Shown: piece after piece, positions 1 through 11,825 of the stretch
Position numbering within the stretch: position 1 is the stretch's first letter
Layout of the letters: each line of letters starts with the position of its first letter
Assembly: GCF_003573695.1 (NCBI RefSeq)
Contig: NC_039366.1
Span: 165,802,339 to 165,866,338 of the forward strand
Reading direction: 5' to 3'
Source: Papaver somniferum
Taxonomy: Eukaryota; Streptophyta; Magnoliopsida; Ranunculales; Papaveraceae
DNA: 64,000 nt
Made by a program: the position numbers and the translations under genes
Notes under the pieces: generated by a model
Seen by the model: the letters and a program-made list of their open reading frames with translations, nothing else
Told to the model about the DNA's origin: nothing
Database searches by the model: none

Positions 1-690
1 ATTAGGCTCTGGTGCTTTAGAATTTGCTTTGTCCAGTTGTTGGCTAGTCTTCGTGCTTTGGGAAATCCTATCTTTCAAGTCTTGGTTCTCCTTGGCCAGA
101 AGAGCTACGGCATCTGCGTAGACCTGCTGGCTCTTTTTCAATTCTTCGAGCTCTACCATCAGTCGGTGGGACTGGTTTGATCCCTGATTGGGAGTTCCGG
201 CTTGTATCCCTACGACCATAGTTCCCACTTCGTCTACTGTGTGTATTAAGGGTGGCTGAGGATCAGCTTCAATCGTTGGTATATCCAAGTTTGGTACCCT
301 CAGTTGAGCTTCCACCCGCGGTACTAAAACCACTGGTATGGTTTGATTCTGACCGTTGGTTGACGGCATTACGAAGATTAGTGGATGTGCGGGATGATGT
401 GTCATATATTCTGCCACCCCCTCTTTTTGTTGATGGATTTGGTTTGAAACCAAAGTCTTGTTAGCTTCTGTAGCCTGGAGGGCCGCAACAGTCTTCGTGG
501 CTGCTGCTTTGAGAGCCGCGGCTGCAATGGAGTTAGTGTTCATAGGTGAGGTGATCTCCGCAGTATCCTGCCTCTGAGTAGTTGTTTTAGCTTTGTCTCC
601 TTTTTGCTTGCTTCGTGTCATGACCGAGGTAACCCTTGGTGTCTCCTTTGATGAGGCTTTGGTTTTTCCTGCCTCTAGTATCTTTTCCAT
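1..690 (-). CDS. Tat-like gypsy gag, N-terminal part, runs off the window edge
   Basis: An open frame starts at an ATG whose complement is at 688-690 and stays open for 230 codons to the first base of the window, with no stop. The N-terminus is polar and basic and includes MTRSKQKGDK, followed by an Ala/Thr-rich stretch and then a probable coiled coil (LMVELEELKKSQQ, then LLAKENQDLKDRIS). No zinc knuckle or retrotransposon gag core lies inside the window; these would be expected further left. It sits about 490 bp downstream of a gypsy-type primer binding site and LTR on the same strand, which is the normal place for gag. Assignment to the Tat/Ogre side of gypsy rests on the PBS, shared with the Tat element at 29143-40220, and on the long N-terminal extension. 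This is inference; the domain itself is not diagnostic. Confidence 0.7.
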   Translation of the reverse strand, partial: MEKILEAGKTKASSKETPRVTSVMTRSKQKGDKAKTTTQRQDTAEITSPMNTNSIAAAALKAAATKTVAALQATEANKTLVSNQIHQQKEGVAEYMTHHPAHPLIFVMPSTNGQNQTIPVVLVPRVEAQLRVPNLDIPTIEADPQPPLIHTVDEVGTMVVGIQAGTPNQGSNQSHRLMVELEELKKSQQVYADAVALLAKENQDLKDRISQSTKTSQQLDKANSKAPEPN

Positions 691-1203
691 TTTTAATATT
701 TTTCTGCATAGGGGAATAAATAAAGAGAACCAAAGATATCCACGAGGATCGGGTTAGCGCCATTCATATCCGCAAGACTATTGGAATAGAAGGAAATGAG
801 CTGCCCAAGGGCCTTAATAAAAGAGAAATGTAAAGACTTCATCGGTCTAGTTTTTGCAATACAAATCCTCTGATAAACAATCATGGACCTTGTTTTCAGA
901 CTACTTTTGAAAAAGAAAACTCTTGAAAAGGCAGATCCGTCGCGAGAACTCATGAATCTGGATTATTAAGTCTTAGTTTTAAAAGGAAAACGCCTCACGT
1001 GCAAATCTGTGATAGATAGCCGTGGGTTTGTCTTCTTTGAAATGGTGTTTGTGAAAATGAAGACCATGAACCCAGAATAAAAAAGGTTTTGAAAGCACGC
1101 TGAACCCAGAATATGGCACAACCATAATGCGCGTTTAAGGTGAAATCACAGGATAAGATAAATCTTTTACCGGGACAAAGTCCCTGTTTCTAGCGCCAGA
1201 TTG
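691..1203 (-). other. 5' leader of the gypsy element with primer binding site
   Basis: Untranslated leader between the LTR and gag. The PBS lies at 1181-1198 and reads TGGCGCTAGAAACAGGGA on the minus strand, five bases inside the LTR end (linker CAATC). Nearly the same PBS, with TGGTGC, occurs at 37546-37563 in the Tat element. No ORF of note. Confidence 0.7.
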
Positions 1204-1652
1204 TGAACACATAAATCACGAAGCCATCCGCGTGTTCACAAACAATATTCACATACATCTTAATTCTAGAATTGTACATCGTATGCGTAACGGGGATGAT
1301 TATATCGATTCATCGACTCGAAGCCTTCGGGCTTGTCATTGTCTAGTCGAATATTATCATAAATAATGTTCGTATAAAGGAATAAACCAAAAATCAAGTA
1401 TAAAAATAAAGCATATGAAGTTTAACGTTGAATGTAAGGTGCTGAAATGTAAATGAGACAGATTTACGTGGTTCGACATATTTTGTTTATCGCATGAACA
1501 TGAATTCTGAGAAACCGAAACCACATATTTTTCCAACATGTGATGATGATAATGATGAATAATATTTAACAGCCTCATATTTTAGTTCACCATTGTTTTC
1601 AAGTTAATACCATCACTAGCCCATCCGGAAAAAGTTCAAGTTCTTGTGTTCA
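1204..1652 (-). repeat. 5' LTR of the Tat-like gypsy element (449 bp)
   Basis: Bounded by perfect 8-bp terminal inverted repeats: TGAACACA at 1204-1211 and TGTGTTCA at 1645-1652. On the minus strand the LTR therefore starts TGAACACA and ends TGTGTTCA, immediately followed by the linker and PBS. Its partner LTR would lie left of the window, so the outer boundary rests on the inverted repeats alone. The adjacent five bases, TATGG at 1653-1657, would be one copy of the target site duplication. Confidence 0.65.
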
Positions 1653-2653
1653 TATGGTAGCGTCGTTTGCGACGTAAACAAAGTGGCTACGTATAGTGAA
1701 TAAGGCTTTGAGATAAAGTTTGAAGAGGATATTGATTTTCTTGAGATTTTTGACAATAAAAAATCGAATGGAAGACTCGGATATTGATTTCTGGTTGTGA
1801 AAATTTTTGTTCAATGAACATGGATTAGAAAAAGGAGATGAATGTAAACACATATGATGACTACATGGATTTTTACTTCATATTAATCCTGAATATTAGT
1901 CCAAAATCTTTATTATAAGTATGTATTTTGTTCAATTCATATTTTCATATATTTATCTTTCCTTCTCTCTTTTTCTTTTAATTTTAGAAATTCCTAGTTT
2001 TTTTCCATATTTTTATCTCGTAAGGGTTTCTTAACCTTCTTTAGCGTTTGTATCATCTTTCATTATTTAGCACTAGTTAACGATATGGAGCCAATATATA
2101 AAAGAATAATTATATATAAGAATATTGTTTACCGCTCCCAGTTGTGGTCATTCACACACAACTTGGATCTGTATTTTCATCAACATCATTAACATTGATA
2201 AGTAGAGGTGTGGGTATTTATTAATGGGTCAGATTCTTATGTATCTTCATTTTGAATATATTGTATGCTAAATTATGGACATTAAGATAGTTGCAGACTT
2301 TTGTGTTAATTTGAGAAGATAATGTAAGGTTTCTATGCTTTATTTAATCTGTGCATTTCTACTTCCAATATCTAGGTACAAAGTGCAAAACAACATGGGT
2401 AATCTTATCAGTTTTCAACACAATCAACAATAAATTGCCAAAGAGAAAAAGGAAGAGAAATACCCTAGTTTTTTTTCAACTTGGATAGAAACTAATCTGA
2501 AGAAATTTGGGTAGTGGGTTTTGGCCGAGAAAAAAAAGGGAAAGTGAAATGATGAAGTTGTTTTATGTGATTAATGATGGTGCTTTATGGATGATTTAGA
2601 GTTTATATATGATTCGGATTTTTGGTTAATTTTCGAATGTTGATTATCTGTAA
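1653..2653. other. Unassigned AT-rich DNA
   Basis: About 1 kb with no ORF, LTR terminus, PBS, terminal inverted repeat or tail that I recognise. It separates the gypsy LTR from the first family 1 copia LTR. It could be old unrecognisable repeat or genuine intergenic DNA. Confidence 0.5.
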
Positions 2654-3300
2654 TGTTAGAGCACTGCTCGGTCGAACTCTCAAGTTGCTATCTCAAGCTT
2701 GTTTGTCAAGTTTAGTTTCCAAAACTATAAGTCTTGATTTCTAGTCTACTTATAGATATGTCTCGGATTATAATAGAATTTATAGTTGAGCTTTAGACTT
2801 CACGGAGTTCAGCGGAGCTTGTGGAACTTCATCAAAAAAAGGTATAGAGAATTGAACTCATCTATCACTCAAAAGTCTATTCTATTATATCTCCTATTGA
2901 GACAAAGTCGTATAGCTATATAGACTTTACTTTATACTCATTTGGTATTTCGAGCTGAGTTTAACTCGCTTATATCTTTATTGAAATATGTGTTGGAAAG
3001 CTTTAACTACGTCCATCATTATTCTTGACGAAAGTCAAAAGATGATCATGTGAAAATCACCTGGTAACATCTTACATGATTCGTGTGAGACAGTCATTTG
3101 ATGTAGACTCGGAATGTTTCGTATTGATCATTTGATTACTTGAAAATTGCTTATAAGCTAACAGTTTATGTGAGACGGCTATTGTCGTCTTCTAAGAATG
3201 TTTCAATGATTGAAAGGGAGTTAAGGTATAAAACCCATGTATGGATACATTACGGTTTGTGTACTTAGTACGAACTGTTTTGACGGAATTCAGGGACGGA

Positions 3301-3533
3301 AGTTTTGCATACCCGTTCGCAAACTTATTCAACTGTTTAAGTCAGGGTACTTACGTTTGCATACCCATTCTCAAACTGATTTAACTTTTGAAGTCCTGGA
3401 ACCAAGTTTGCCTACCCATTCGCAAACGTTTTCAACTGAGTTCGTTCTGGAGCTAAAGTTTGCGTACCCGTTTGCAAACTGTCGGCTTGTGACCAATGTC
3501 CGGAACTTAAGTTCGCGTACCCGTTTGCAAACT
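3301..3533. repeat. 52-bp tandem array with dyad-symmetric core inside LTR U3
   Basis: Five units begin near 3301, 3353, 3405, 3457 and 3510. Each carries a near-palindrome of the type AGTTTGCGTACCCGTTTGC followed by AAACT. It lies upstream of the LTR TATA box, where enhancer elements would be expected. Other family 1 LTRs carry an array at the same place with a different core sequence. Confidence 0.75.
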
Positions 3534-4003
3534 TAAGTAGTTCAAGTTCTTAAATCGGTTAAGTACGATTTCATACTCATGAAAAAGTACATTTATAAAT
3601 TTAAGAATGCAATCTTTGAAAACTGTGGCTAAAATGTTCATGAACTGATTTTTTTGAATCAATCCGATTTTGCTACAATTATGTCTTGTATACTTCTATG
3701 AGAATATAAACAATTGAACAACTCTATGAGTAACACGATTAGATTCATTTGATTATCAATTGATCTAGAAGTGTTAAGATGAACACGGTTAAGAGAAAAA
3801 TATTCATATGTCTAACTTCGGTTAACTGTTATTGAGCCAACTCAATATACACGTTTAGGTACAGTTACCCATATCTAAATGAAATTATATTTCATTTGTG
3901 TGTATCAAGCTAAGACCATCTATGAATCTTAAATCAGGATTCATCTGACAATGAATATTAATTGCTTTGTACCAAAGTTATCAAACACTGATCTATTTGA
4001 AGA

Positions 4004-4011
4004 CTATATAA
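4004..4011 (+). promoter_or_regulatory. TATA box of family 1 LTR
   Basis: CTATATAA, conserved in position in the other copies: 10662-10669 and about 16796-16803 in element B, and in reverse orientation near 27452 and 63717. It is preceded by the tandem array and followed by the conserved CTAATCCCCACAC segment, which is probably near the start of R. Confidence 0.6.
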
Positions 4012-5145
4012 CTGAGAAGTCTAGCAATTGGGAAACCTAATCCCCACACCTCTTGTGTGATACTAGTTGCAACTAGAGTCGATTCTACTTTAACCTAGGT
4101 TTTTCCTAAAACCATTATAGGTTAACGACTTAAAGACTTCATGAATCCAGACCCAACTATTTTCTTTATAGTTGCGTGTTCTGATCTTACTTTGTTCTAT
4201 CGTATTGAGTAATATCTTCTCTAAGATTTGCTCAAGATTTATCTCCGATAGGTAAGACATAAAAATTAACCACAAAGCTCTTCGTCTCATTCTTTGTGAT
4301 TCCACAATAACTTGTTCTACTACCATATAGTTAAGTTATTATGAGGTGATTAATATTACTAGGTTGTTCTTCGGGAATACAAGACCGGTGTATCAATTGG
4401 TTCCTGTTCACCTTGATTTATCAAAAGACGGAACAAAATCTTCGTAGGTATATCTGTGGGAGACACATTTATCTATTATATAGATTTTTATGTGTGTGAC
4501 AGATTTGTTTATCAAGTCTTCGACTTTGGGGTTGTAGCAACTCTTAGTTGTGGGTGAGATCATCAAAGGGAATCAAGTGTGTATAGTCCTGCTGAGATTC
4601 AGAGGCGTAAGGAACGTGACTGTACCTTAATCAGTGTGAGATTGGTTAGGGCTCAACTACATTCAGGTCTAAAGTTAACTTGTAGTAGGCTATTGTTTGT
4701 AGCGGCTTAATACACTGTGGTGTTCAAAGATGAACTAGGTCCAGGGATTTTTCTGCATTTGCGATTTCCTCATTAACAAAACTTCTGGTGTCTGTGTTAT
4801 TTCTTTTCTTTATTATATTAGTTTATATAATGGAAATATCACAGGTTATGCGTAGTTTAATCAATTCGTAAATCCAACCCTTGTTTTTTGATTGAAATTG
4901 ATTGACACTTGAACATTGGTCTTTGGTACCGTTCAAGTTGTTTCTCATAATAATCAGGCTCGCGGATTTCTATTAGTTTGATTTGCTGATTACATTGAGA
5001 AACAAAGATATAACTCTTGGATATATTTTCCTTGATTGAGTCTGACTGTCTAGTTGATTCTCTTAGTATTATATTGGAGTTAGTTCATATAAAGATTGCC
5101 TAAACGAAATATTGGGTGTGGTTGTTAGACCCCCGCTTTTTTAAT

Positions 5146-5160
5146 TGGTATCAGAGCAGG
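5146..5160 (+). other. Primer binding site, initiator tRNA-Met
   Basis: TGGTATCAGAGCAGG, two bases after the LTR end. It matches the plant tRNA-iMet 3' end used by copia elements. Confidence 0.9.
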
Positions 5161-5209
5161 CAAGCATGTTTAAGACCTCATAAATCTGTACTTGTAGCAA
5201 TCAGACTCT

Positions 5210-6490
5210 ATGGAAAGTAGTGGTATCTCTGAAAAACGCATCACCATAGACAAAAGTTCAGTTTCTATGAAATCTATTAAAGAGAAAAACTTGTCGATCG
5301 CACATATAGATGAACATTCTGTTCCTACGAAACATACAAGTATTGATATGTGTTACCCTAACTATCTTACTGATAAATCTGAATCTGAGATAGAAATAGA
5401 AGAAGCCCAAGAGAGTGCAGCGATTCTAAAACTTGTTAGAATCCAGGCAGTTGAACTTGAAATCAATAGGTTAAAACATAAGGTCAATACAATGGTTGGT
5501 ATGGTAAAAGATCGTGATTTCCAATTAAGGGTTCTTCGTGAGGAAAACGCTTTAGTTTATTCATCCCAGACCTTACTCGAGGTTAAACTCAAGGAATATG
5601 CCCGTGAAATAGAACGACCATTGATTAATCTCTCTATTCAAGATAAAGGACGTTCTGGAGAGTTTGTCATACCAATTACTTCTGACTCTGCTTTGATATT
5701 AGAAAACGTGACTACTTTTCATCATGTTTCTCTAATGAAACCAGTTTCAGAAGCTAAACTGCAAACCCTTTCTATGGCTAAAAAGGTGCTTGGTTCATCC
5801 ATTGATCAAGGAAACACCACATCTCATGGAAGAAAGAAATCTTCTTACGATGTTGCTAATCCTACACAGTCTAATAATTCTGGTGATCAGAAAGTATGTC
5901 TCTTTTGTGATTCAAAATGACATGTTCAACGGAAGAGAAAATTGAGGTTGAAGGATAACTATTTTGATCGACTTCAACACACCTTAGAATTAATACTCAA
6001 AGGTGTAACTGACATTCGGATGTCTAAACCTATCGGTTTTAGCACTCGTCCTGTGAATTCTTCCAAGAAAATCAGTTGAATCTGTTCATCGAACATTCGA
6101 ACAAATTGTAGCATTACAAATCGGTCAAGGAGATTTCAGAAAGTTCCTTCTCAACCTAAAGTGAAGGATGATATTCATGATGTGAGAAAATTACAAGCAG
6201 GTGAAAACAACAATAGAGATATGAAGGACAACCTTAATCTGATAATTGAAGGATACAAGGATCTTATCAACAGGCTGTCAAAATCCTCCATGCAAACTTT
6301 TTCTAGTAAGGATTCAAACTTAGTCTCATACTTTGATGATAGTAAGTTTTATGATAATTTTTCACATCAAAAAGGGTTTCCTCCAAAAATTAGAAGAAAA
6401 AATAGGATTAACCATGAACAATATTCATTTGATGAGCGTAAAGCTCATACTTGTGTTAATTACTCACAAGGGTTGAATTCGTACTCATGA
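5210..6490 (+). pseudogene. Family 1 ORF: coiled-coil protein with degenerate zinc knuckle
   Basis: One frame of about 426 codons from ATG 5210 to 6490, broken by only two in-frame TGA codons, at 5918-5920 and near 6079. The N-terminal part is polar. Residues about 75-140 form a likely coiled coil (AVELEINRLKHKVN). Near residue 230 there is a CX2CX4HX4C-type knuckle: C-L-F-C, then a stop at the position before His, and Arg where the last Cys should be. The C-terminal part ends in SFDERKAHTCVN, matching SFNELNAHTCAN in element B. In plant SIRE-type copia polyproteins a comparable second knuckle lies between gag and protease, so this may be a detached middle segment of a gag-pol. It starts 50 bp after the PBS, where gag normally begins, yet has no recognisable gag core. 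Confidence 0.6.
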
Positions 6491-6926
6491 AAAATCCTGT
6501 TGAGTAAGATATGCTAATAATCAGGTATACTTATGGGTAAAATTCATTCTGCTTAGTTGAGTTATTTTCTTATCGTCCATAGCTAAACTATTGTCTACAG
6601 ATAACTTTTCCAAAATATTGTTTTGTCTCGAGAATCACTTCGATTGTCTACTTCTTCTTTTTTTGATTTTTTTTATTGCAACTAAGTTGTGTGGGATCCA
6701 AACTTTAATTTAGAACTTTCTAGGACCCAAATGCAACACTAGTCACAAAGTTGAAACCCTAAGTCAAAATATCCCTTTTAAAAAAATATATATCTACATC
6801 ATCGCTACAATTTTTTCGATTTTTTTTTGTTGTTTTATCTTTGAAAAATACATATAGTTTTTGAATTGAAATATGCTAATCAATATATCAACTAAAACGT
6901 GATTACCGACAGTATAATAGTTTTTC

Positions 6927-7331
6927 TGTCGGAGTTAATGCATTTTCTAGATTTACCTGGACTTGTAAAACAGTAAAAGAAGTTAGTTGAATTATTTGTG
7001 TAGTCGGTTAAGTTGAGATAAGTTCAGAAAAAATCTATATAAAGTAGTCAAAGTTGGTCATTATTTTTGGTGTGAACTACTAGAGTTGTAATATCCTTTA
7101 CATTAAGAAAAGTCTAGATAGTCAGTTGTCTTATAGCCATTAATGGTAACATTTTGGAAAGAATGAAATATAAATACAAAGAAATCAAGTTATGGAAAAG
7201 TGAATAATAAAGAAAGACTCACTTAGGTGATAATAAGAATTGTGGGAGATACATTTGTGAGTTCTTTCTAAAAATTAACCGGACTCACAAGTTCAGAATA
7301 ACATATATATAAGCTCTATAAATATGCAACA
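6927..7331 (+). repeat. 5' LTR of copia family 2 (405 bp)
   Basis: Runs from TGTCGGAGTTAATGC to TATGCAACA, followed after one base by a PBS-like TGGTTTCAGAGC (7333-7344), one mismatch from the tRNA-iMet site. The first 250 bp recur at 19433-19687 and the rest at 45466-46200, identifying the 3' LTR. Confidence 0.8.
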
Positions 7332-7381
7332 CTGGTTTCAGAGCTAGTTTGTTTGAAACGGCGTTCACTTCCGCTTGCTAC

Positions 7382-7687
7382 ATGTCGTCTAGTAACGTCT
7401 CAAATCAGTCTGTAGCAGTTCCAATGTTTACTGGAGAGAACTGTGATGTTTGGTGTGTCAATATGAAGATATATTTTCAATCTCAAAACTTATGGGATGT
7501 TATCGAAAACGGTGTAACCATGACTGAGACGATTTCAACAACTACAGGATATAACAAACGCAACTGAAGAATAAAAAATTGAAAGATTATAAAGCCTTGT
7601 ATATTATCCATATGGAAACGAATAATAGGATTTATCCGCGAGTTATGGGATCTACAACATTAAAACAAGCTTGGGTTACACTGAAGG
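7382..7687 (+). pseudogene. Copia family 2 gag, N-terminal part
   Basis: Starts at ATG 7382, 50 bp after the LTR. The sequence is typical of copia gag: VPMFTGENCDVWCVNMKIYF, then NLWDVIENGV, the WXXXM/W core that opens the DUF4219/UBN2 gag region. A frameshift near 7550-7560 breaks the frame. The other frame continues with LKDYKALYIIH to AWVTLK at 7687, where a family 1b LTR is inserted. The next residues, EEFQENEK, are found at 18275 on the far side, so the interruption is an insertion and nothing was deleted. Confidence 0.8.
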
Positions 7688-9420
7688 TGAAAACATGGGG
7701 GTACCAAATTACACCACCGACTTTTTCTTAGACAACCTGTATATATGGCTAAACTCAAATATAATTCTGAGAGTTCAACTTAATGAATCTCAATCAGGAA
7801 TTATATGGAGAGATTATACATGTTTCTCTCACAATTAGAATGTTTTCATAAGCAAGTCTGTGAACCTGATTATGTGTGAGAGTACTTGGACGATTCCAAA
7901 GATCAATATCCAATAAGATCAATCAAGTTGTGTCAAAACAAACAAGAATGTATATATCTACTTTGATTGATTTACGTATAACCTGTGATATTTAAATTAT
8001 AAATATATACAATATAATGCGGAAAAAGAAATAACAGAGATACCAACATTTTTGTTAACGACGAAATCGCAAATGCAAAAAAACATTGGGACCTTGTCCA
8101 GATTTGAAAATCAAACTGTATTAAGCCGCTACAGACACTAGCCTACTATAAGAATATAACTTCGGACTGGACTTTAGTTGAAACCGAATAAAAAATGTCA
8201 CAGCAATTCAGTTAAAGTCACGCTTTTTACGCCTCTTGAATCCCAACAGAACTCCGCGCAATTGATTCCCTTAGCTGACGTCCTTTACAACCTAAGAGTT
8301 ACTTCAACTCCATTGAAGACTTTAAACCAATATTCCTCCCATAGATAAGCGTAAATGTGATTTCCATTCTGATCAAATATCAAAACAATATCAGGCTACA
8401 CGACCTATCAAGATAAAGATAGTTGGACCTGGCATCACGAATCCCTAGATGAGGTCTTTTTAGTCGCTAAACCCTAGAAGGTTTTGAAGGACAGGACGAC
8501 TTTATTTTATAACTAAGATACACAAGAATATTGTCAGGGATTCAAAAATCCCAGTTATTTGAGGTTCTCCTCATATAGACTTTCAAGATCAAGGTTGTTT
8601 TAGATTTAAGCTAAGGTAGATTTGGATCCAAGCAATCAATAATCAATGTTAGATGAAAAAATTGATTTTGAGATTAACATAACATTATGTACACTCTGGT
8701 TAGGATGGACCATAACCGAACCATGTACAATCACTTGTTCATAAAAGGTTAGCCGAAACTAGCAAATCGAACGATATGCTTAACTATTTTCATATAATAC
8801 TTTAAGATTTTTCTTGAGTCACAAATATGATCAAAAATGTCTAGATATTATTTTTATAGAGTTGTTCAAATGGTGATCATCTCATAGAAATAATTTTGAT
8901 GCGTATGAAAATATTTGACAGGTTAGTAGGTATACCTGGTATGTGTACTGTACCTAATCGTGAATATTTTTGCCATAGTACGTGTACCGGTTATGTATAC
9001 CCTTAAGACGAAAACAAGTTCAAGAACTCACGGATCTTTTGTGGTTTGCGTACTGGGTATGTGTACCTTTTCGGGTGGCATACTAGATATGCGTAACTTT
9101 ATTAGTTCACGAGTCACGGAATTTTTGTGGTATGGATACCGGTTATGCGTATCAAAAAGTCGTTGCCAAACTATAGCTACGCGGGTACGTATACTGGGTA
9201 CATGTACTGTGGCTGCGGACTTATATCAGTTCTCCTAGCATGTGAACTGGTATGCATAATGTCTTGTATCCAGATTAACAGTAGTTTTATATCTCTCTAA
9301 TTCGAAACATTCCCGAATAACATCAATGACACATATCACCATTATTCCAGGATATTATAAAATGATTAAATCTTGAATCATAATTTAGGTCATAAAAAAT
9401 AAATTATTATTGACCAAATT

Positions 9421-11759
9421 TGTTAGAGCATAACTCGGTCGACCTCGCATGCGTTGCTATATCAAGCATGTTAGTCAATGTTAGTGATCAAAACTATAAG
9501 TCTTGATTTCTAGCCTATTAGCTAAGTCTCGGACTAGGATAGAAAAGTGTAGCTGAGCTTAAGGACTTCATGGTGATTCAACGACAACGACGAAGATCTA
9601 CACAAGGAACCGTGGAACTTCATTAACAAAAAGGTAAGTGAAGACTTGAACATATCTATCACTCAAAATCTATTCTATCTCCTACTTCTTATGAGACAAA
9701 AGTCGTATGATATATAGACTAGATCATACACATTTGACATTTCGAGCTGAGTATTCATTGCTTATCTTTTTCTCGAAATCGTGTGTTGGTAAAGCGTTTC
9801 GCTTTGATCAAGTTTATCTTCACCTAGTGACGAAAGTCATGAAAAGTTTCAGTTACTTTGAGAATTGCTCTGACGTGAATCGGTTTGTGAATAACGGCTA
9901 CATAGCGTCCTCTGAGAATGTCTCAATGATTGAAATGAGAGTTTAGATTACATAACCATGTATTCCTTGAACCGAAGTTTTTGAACTTTGTTGATCAAGA
10001 GAAATCGGAAGGATTCTGGAATTGGCTTGCCAAGTCCGCGAACCCAGTCCGCAGACTTAGTCCGCGAACTGTCGGAAGTTCTCGACCGAGAATTTCTGCT
10101 TTGCTTGCTAAGTCCGCGAACTGGCGGAAGTTTTCTTCCTTAGAATTTCTGCTGAGTTTGGAAAACTCCGCCTGTTCACTTAAGTCCGCGAACTTGTTTG
10201 TGAGCTTAAGTGGTTATGATCTAAAGATGTGCTCTGAACGTGAAACTTAAATTACTAAGCAATGCTTTATACAAACCGTGGCTATCAGTTCATGAGCCGA
10301 TTCATCGAATCGAATCATCTTTGTTCCAATTGTGTCTTGTGTAGTTACATAAGATCTCATAGCAATTGAAAAACTCTCTAACTAGTTCATTTGAGTCAAT
10401 TGAACTAGTTATGGTGAAGAAGAACTAGGTTAATATGAAATGCTCATATGGTTGACCTTTTGGGTTACTATGTTGAACCAACATACACGTACTCGTTTGG
10501 GCATGGTTTTCACGAACCCAGAAAACGTTTACCCAAGTGTGTGTGATAAGCTAAGTTTTCGATCTAACGGTTGAGAAATATTAGCTTGAATCTAAACTAG
10601 GTTTTCATCTAACGGTGAATATGGATTGCTTAGTAACTAAGGAAAAACCCTGATTTGAAGGCTATATAAAGGAGACATCTAGCATTGTGCAAAACTAATC
10701 CCCACACGTCTGTGTGATACTAGTGCGCCCGCTAGAGTCTATTATCCTCTAACCTTTGGTTTTCTTCTCTAAAACCAGGTTAACGACTTAAAGACTTCAT
10801 TGGGATTGTGAAGCCATACCGATACTACTTTATCGTAGTTGTGTGATCTGATCTTGCGTCTTCTATCGTACGAGTACAATCTTTGATTGGCTTGAGAACG
10901 TGAGAGTTCTCCGATAGGCAAGATAAAGAAGTCACAAATTGTCTGTGATTCCTCGACAAACCGCTTGTGTAGTCAAGAAGGCTTGTTGAGAGGTGATTGA
11001 TTAATCTAGGCTGTTCTTCGGGAATATAAGACCGGATTATCAATTGGTTCCTGTTCACCTTGATTTATCAAAAGACGGAACAAAACCTTGGGTTTTTCTG
11101 TGGGAGACATATTTATCCTTTGATAGACTTTTCTATGTGAGATAGATTTTTTTATTATCAAGACTGTTGCAGCAACTCTTAGTTGTGGGTAAGATCAGCT
11201 AAGGGAATCAAGTACGCAGTATCCTGCTGGGATCAGAGGCGTAGGAGTACAATTGTACCTTGGATCAGTGGGAGACTGATTGGGGTTCAACTATAGACCA
11301 GTCCGTAGTTAGCTTGTAGTAGGCTAGTGTGTAGCGGCTTAATACAGTGTGTATTCAATCTGGCTAGGCCCAGGGGTTTTTCTGCATTTGCGGTTTCCTC
11401 GTTAACAAAACTTCTTGTGTATGTGTTATTTCTTTTCCGCATTATATTTCATATAATTGAAATAATACTGGTTGTGCATTAAGATCGTCAATTGGAAATT
11501 CAAACTTTGGTTGTTAATTGATATTGATTCATCCTTAGATATTGGTCTTTGGTACCGTCCAAGTTATCTCTCTTTAATCGAGACTCGCAGTTTGCTTGAG
11601 TAAGATTAAATTGAGAGATTGAGATATAAACTCTTTGATATATCTTTTATTGATTGAGTCTAATTGTCTAGTTGATTCTCATAAAAAGTATATTGGAGTT
11701 TGTCCATACAGATTGCTAAGCGAAATATTGGGTGGTGTTGTTAGACCCCCGCTTTTTCA
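9421..11759 (+). repeat. 5' LTR of element B (2339 bp)
   Basis: Starts TGTTAGAGCATAACTCGG and ends CCCCCGCTTTTTCA. TATA box at 10662-10669. Its U3 array (about 10025-10200) uses the core AGTCCGCGAACT. Relative to the 3' LTR it keeps a segment of about 45 bp near 11645 that the 3' LTR lacks, and it lacks a short segment present at about 17070 there. Confidence 0.9.
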
Positions 11760-11761
11760 AT

Positions 11762-11776
11762 TGGTATCAGAGCAGG
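11762..11776 (+). other. Primer binding site, element B
   Basis: TGGTATCAGAGCAGG, the initiator tRNA-Met site, two bases after the LTR end. Confidence 0.9.
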
Positions 11777-11825
11777 CAAACACGTTAAAGACCTCATAAG
11801 TCTGTGTTTGTGGCAATCTGGGTCT

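Larger units (their letters stand above)
2654..5143 (+). repeat. Family 1 LTR, element A (2490 bp)
   Basis: Starts TGTTAGAGCACTGCTCGG and ends with the family signature TTAGACCCCCGCTTTTT followed by TA in place of the canonical CA. A TATA box (CTATATAA) lies at about 4004-4011. Homologous LTRs recur at 9421, 15529, 19688, 24491, 26300 and 58177 in this window. The length is large for a plant copia element and within the range of SIRE-type LTRs. The 99-codon open frame at 3237-3536 is part of the LTR repeat array and is not a gene. Confidence 0.85.
2654..6926 (+). mobile_element. Copia family 1 element A, 5' LTR and partial internal region
   Basis: Left end of a long-LTR copia element: LTR (2654-5143), tRNA-iMet PBS, a decayed ORF (5210-6490) and about 430 bp of internal non-coding sequence that resembles 13000-13330 of element B. 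The internal region stops at 6926, where the family 2 element begins. No 3' LTR belonging to this copy was found. No protease, integrase or reverse transcriptase is present. Confidence 0.75.

Noticed and set aside
252..464. 70-codon plus-strand frame
   Set aside because: It lies antisense to the continuous gypsy gag frame 690-1 and has no recognisable features.
3237..3536. 99-codon frame as a gene
   Set aside because: It is the tandem array of the LTR read in one frame; it is not conserved as protein in other LTR copies.
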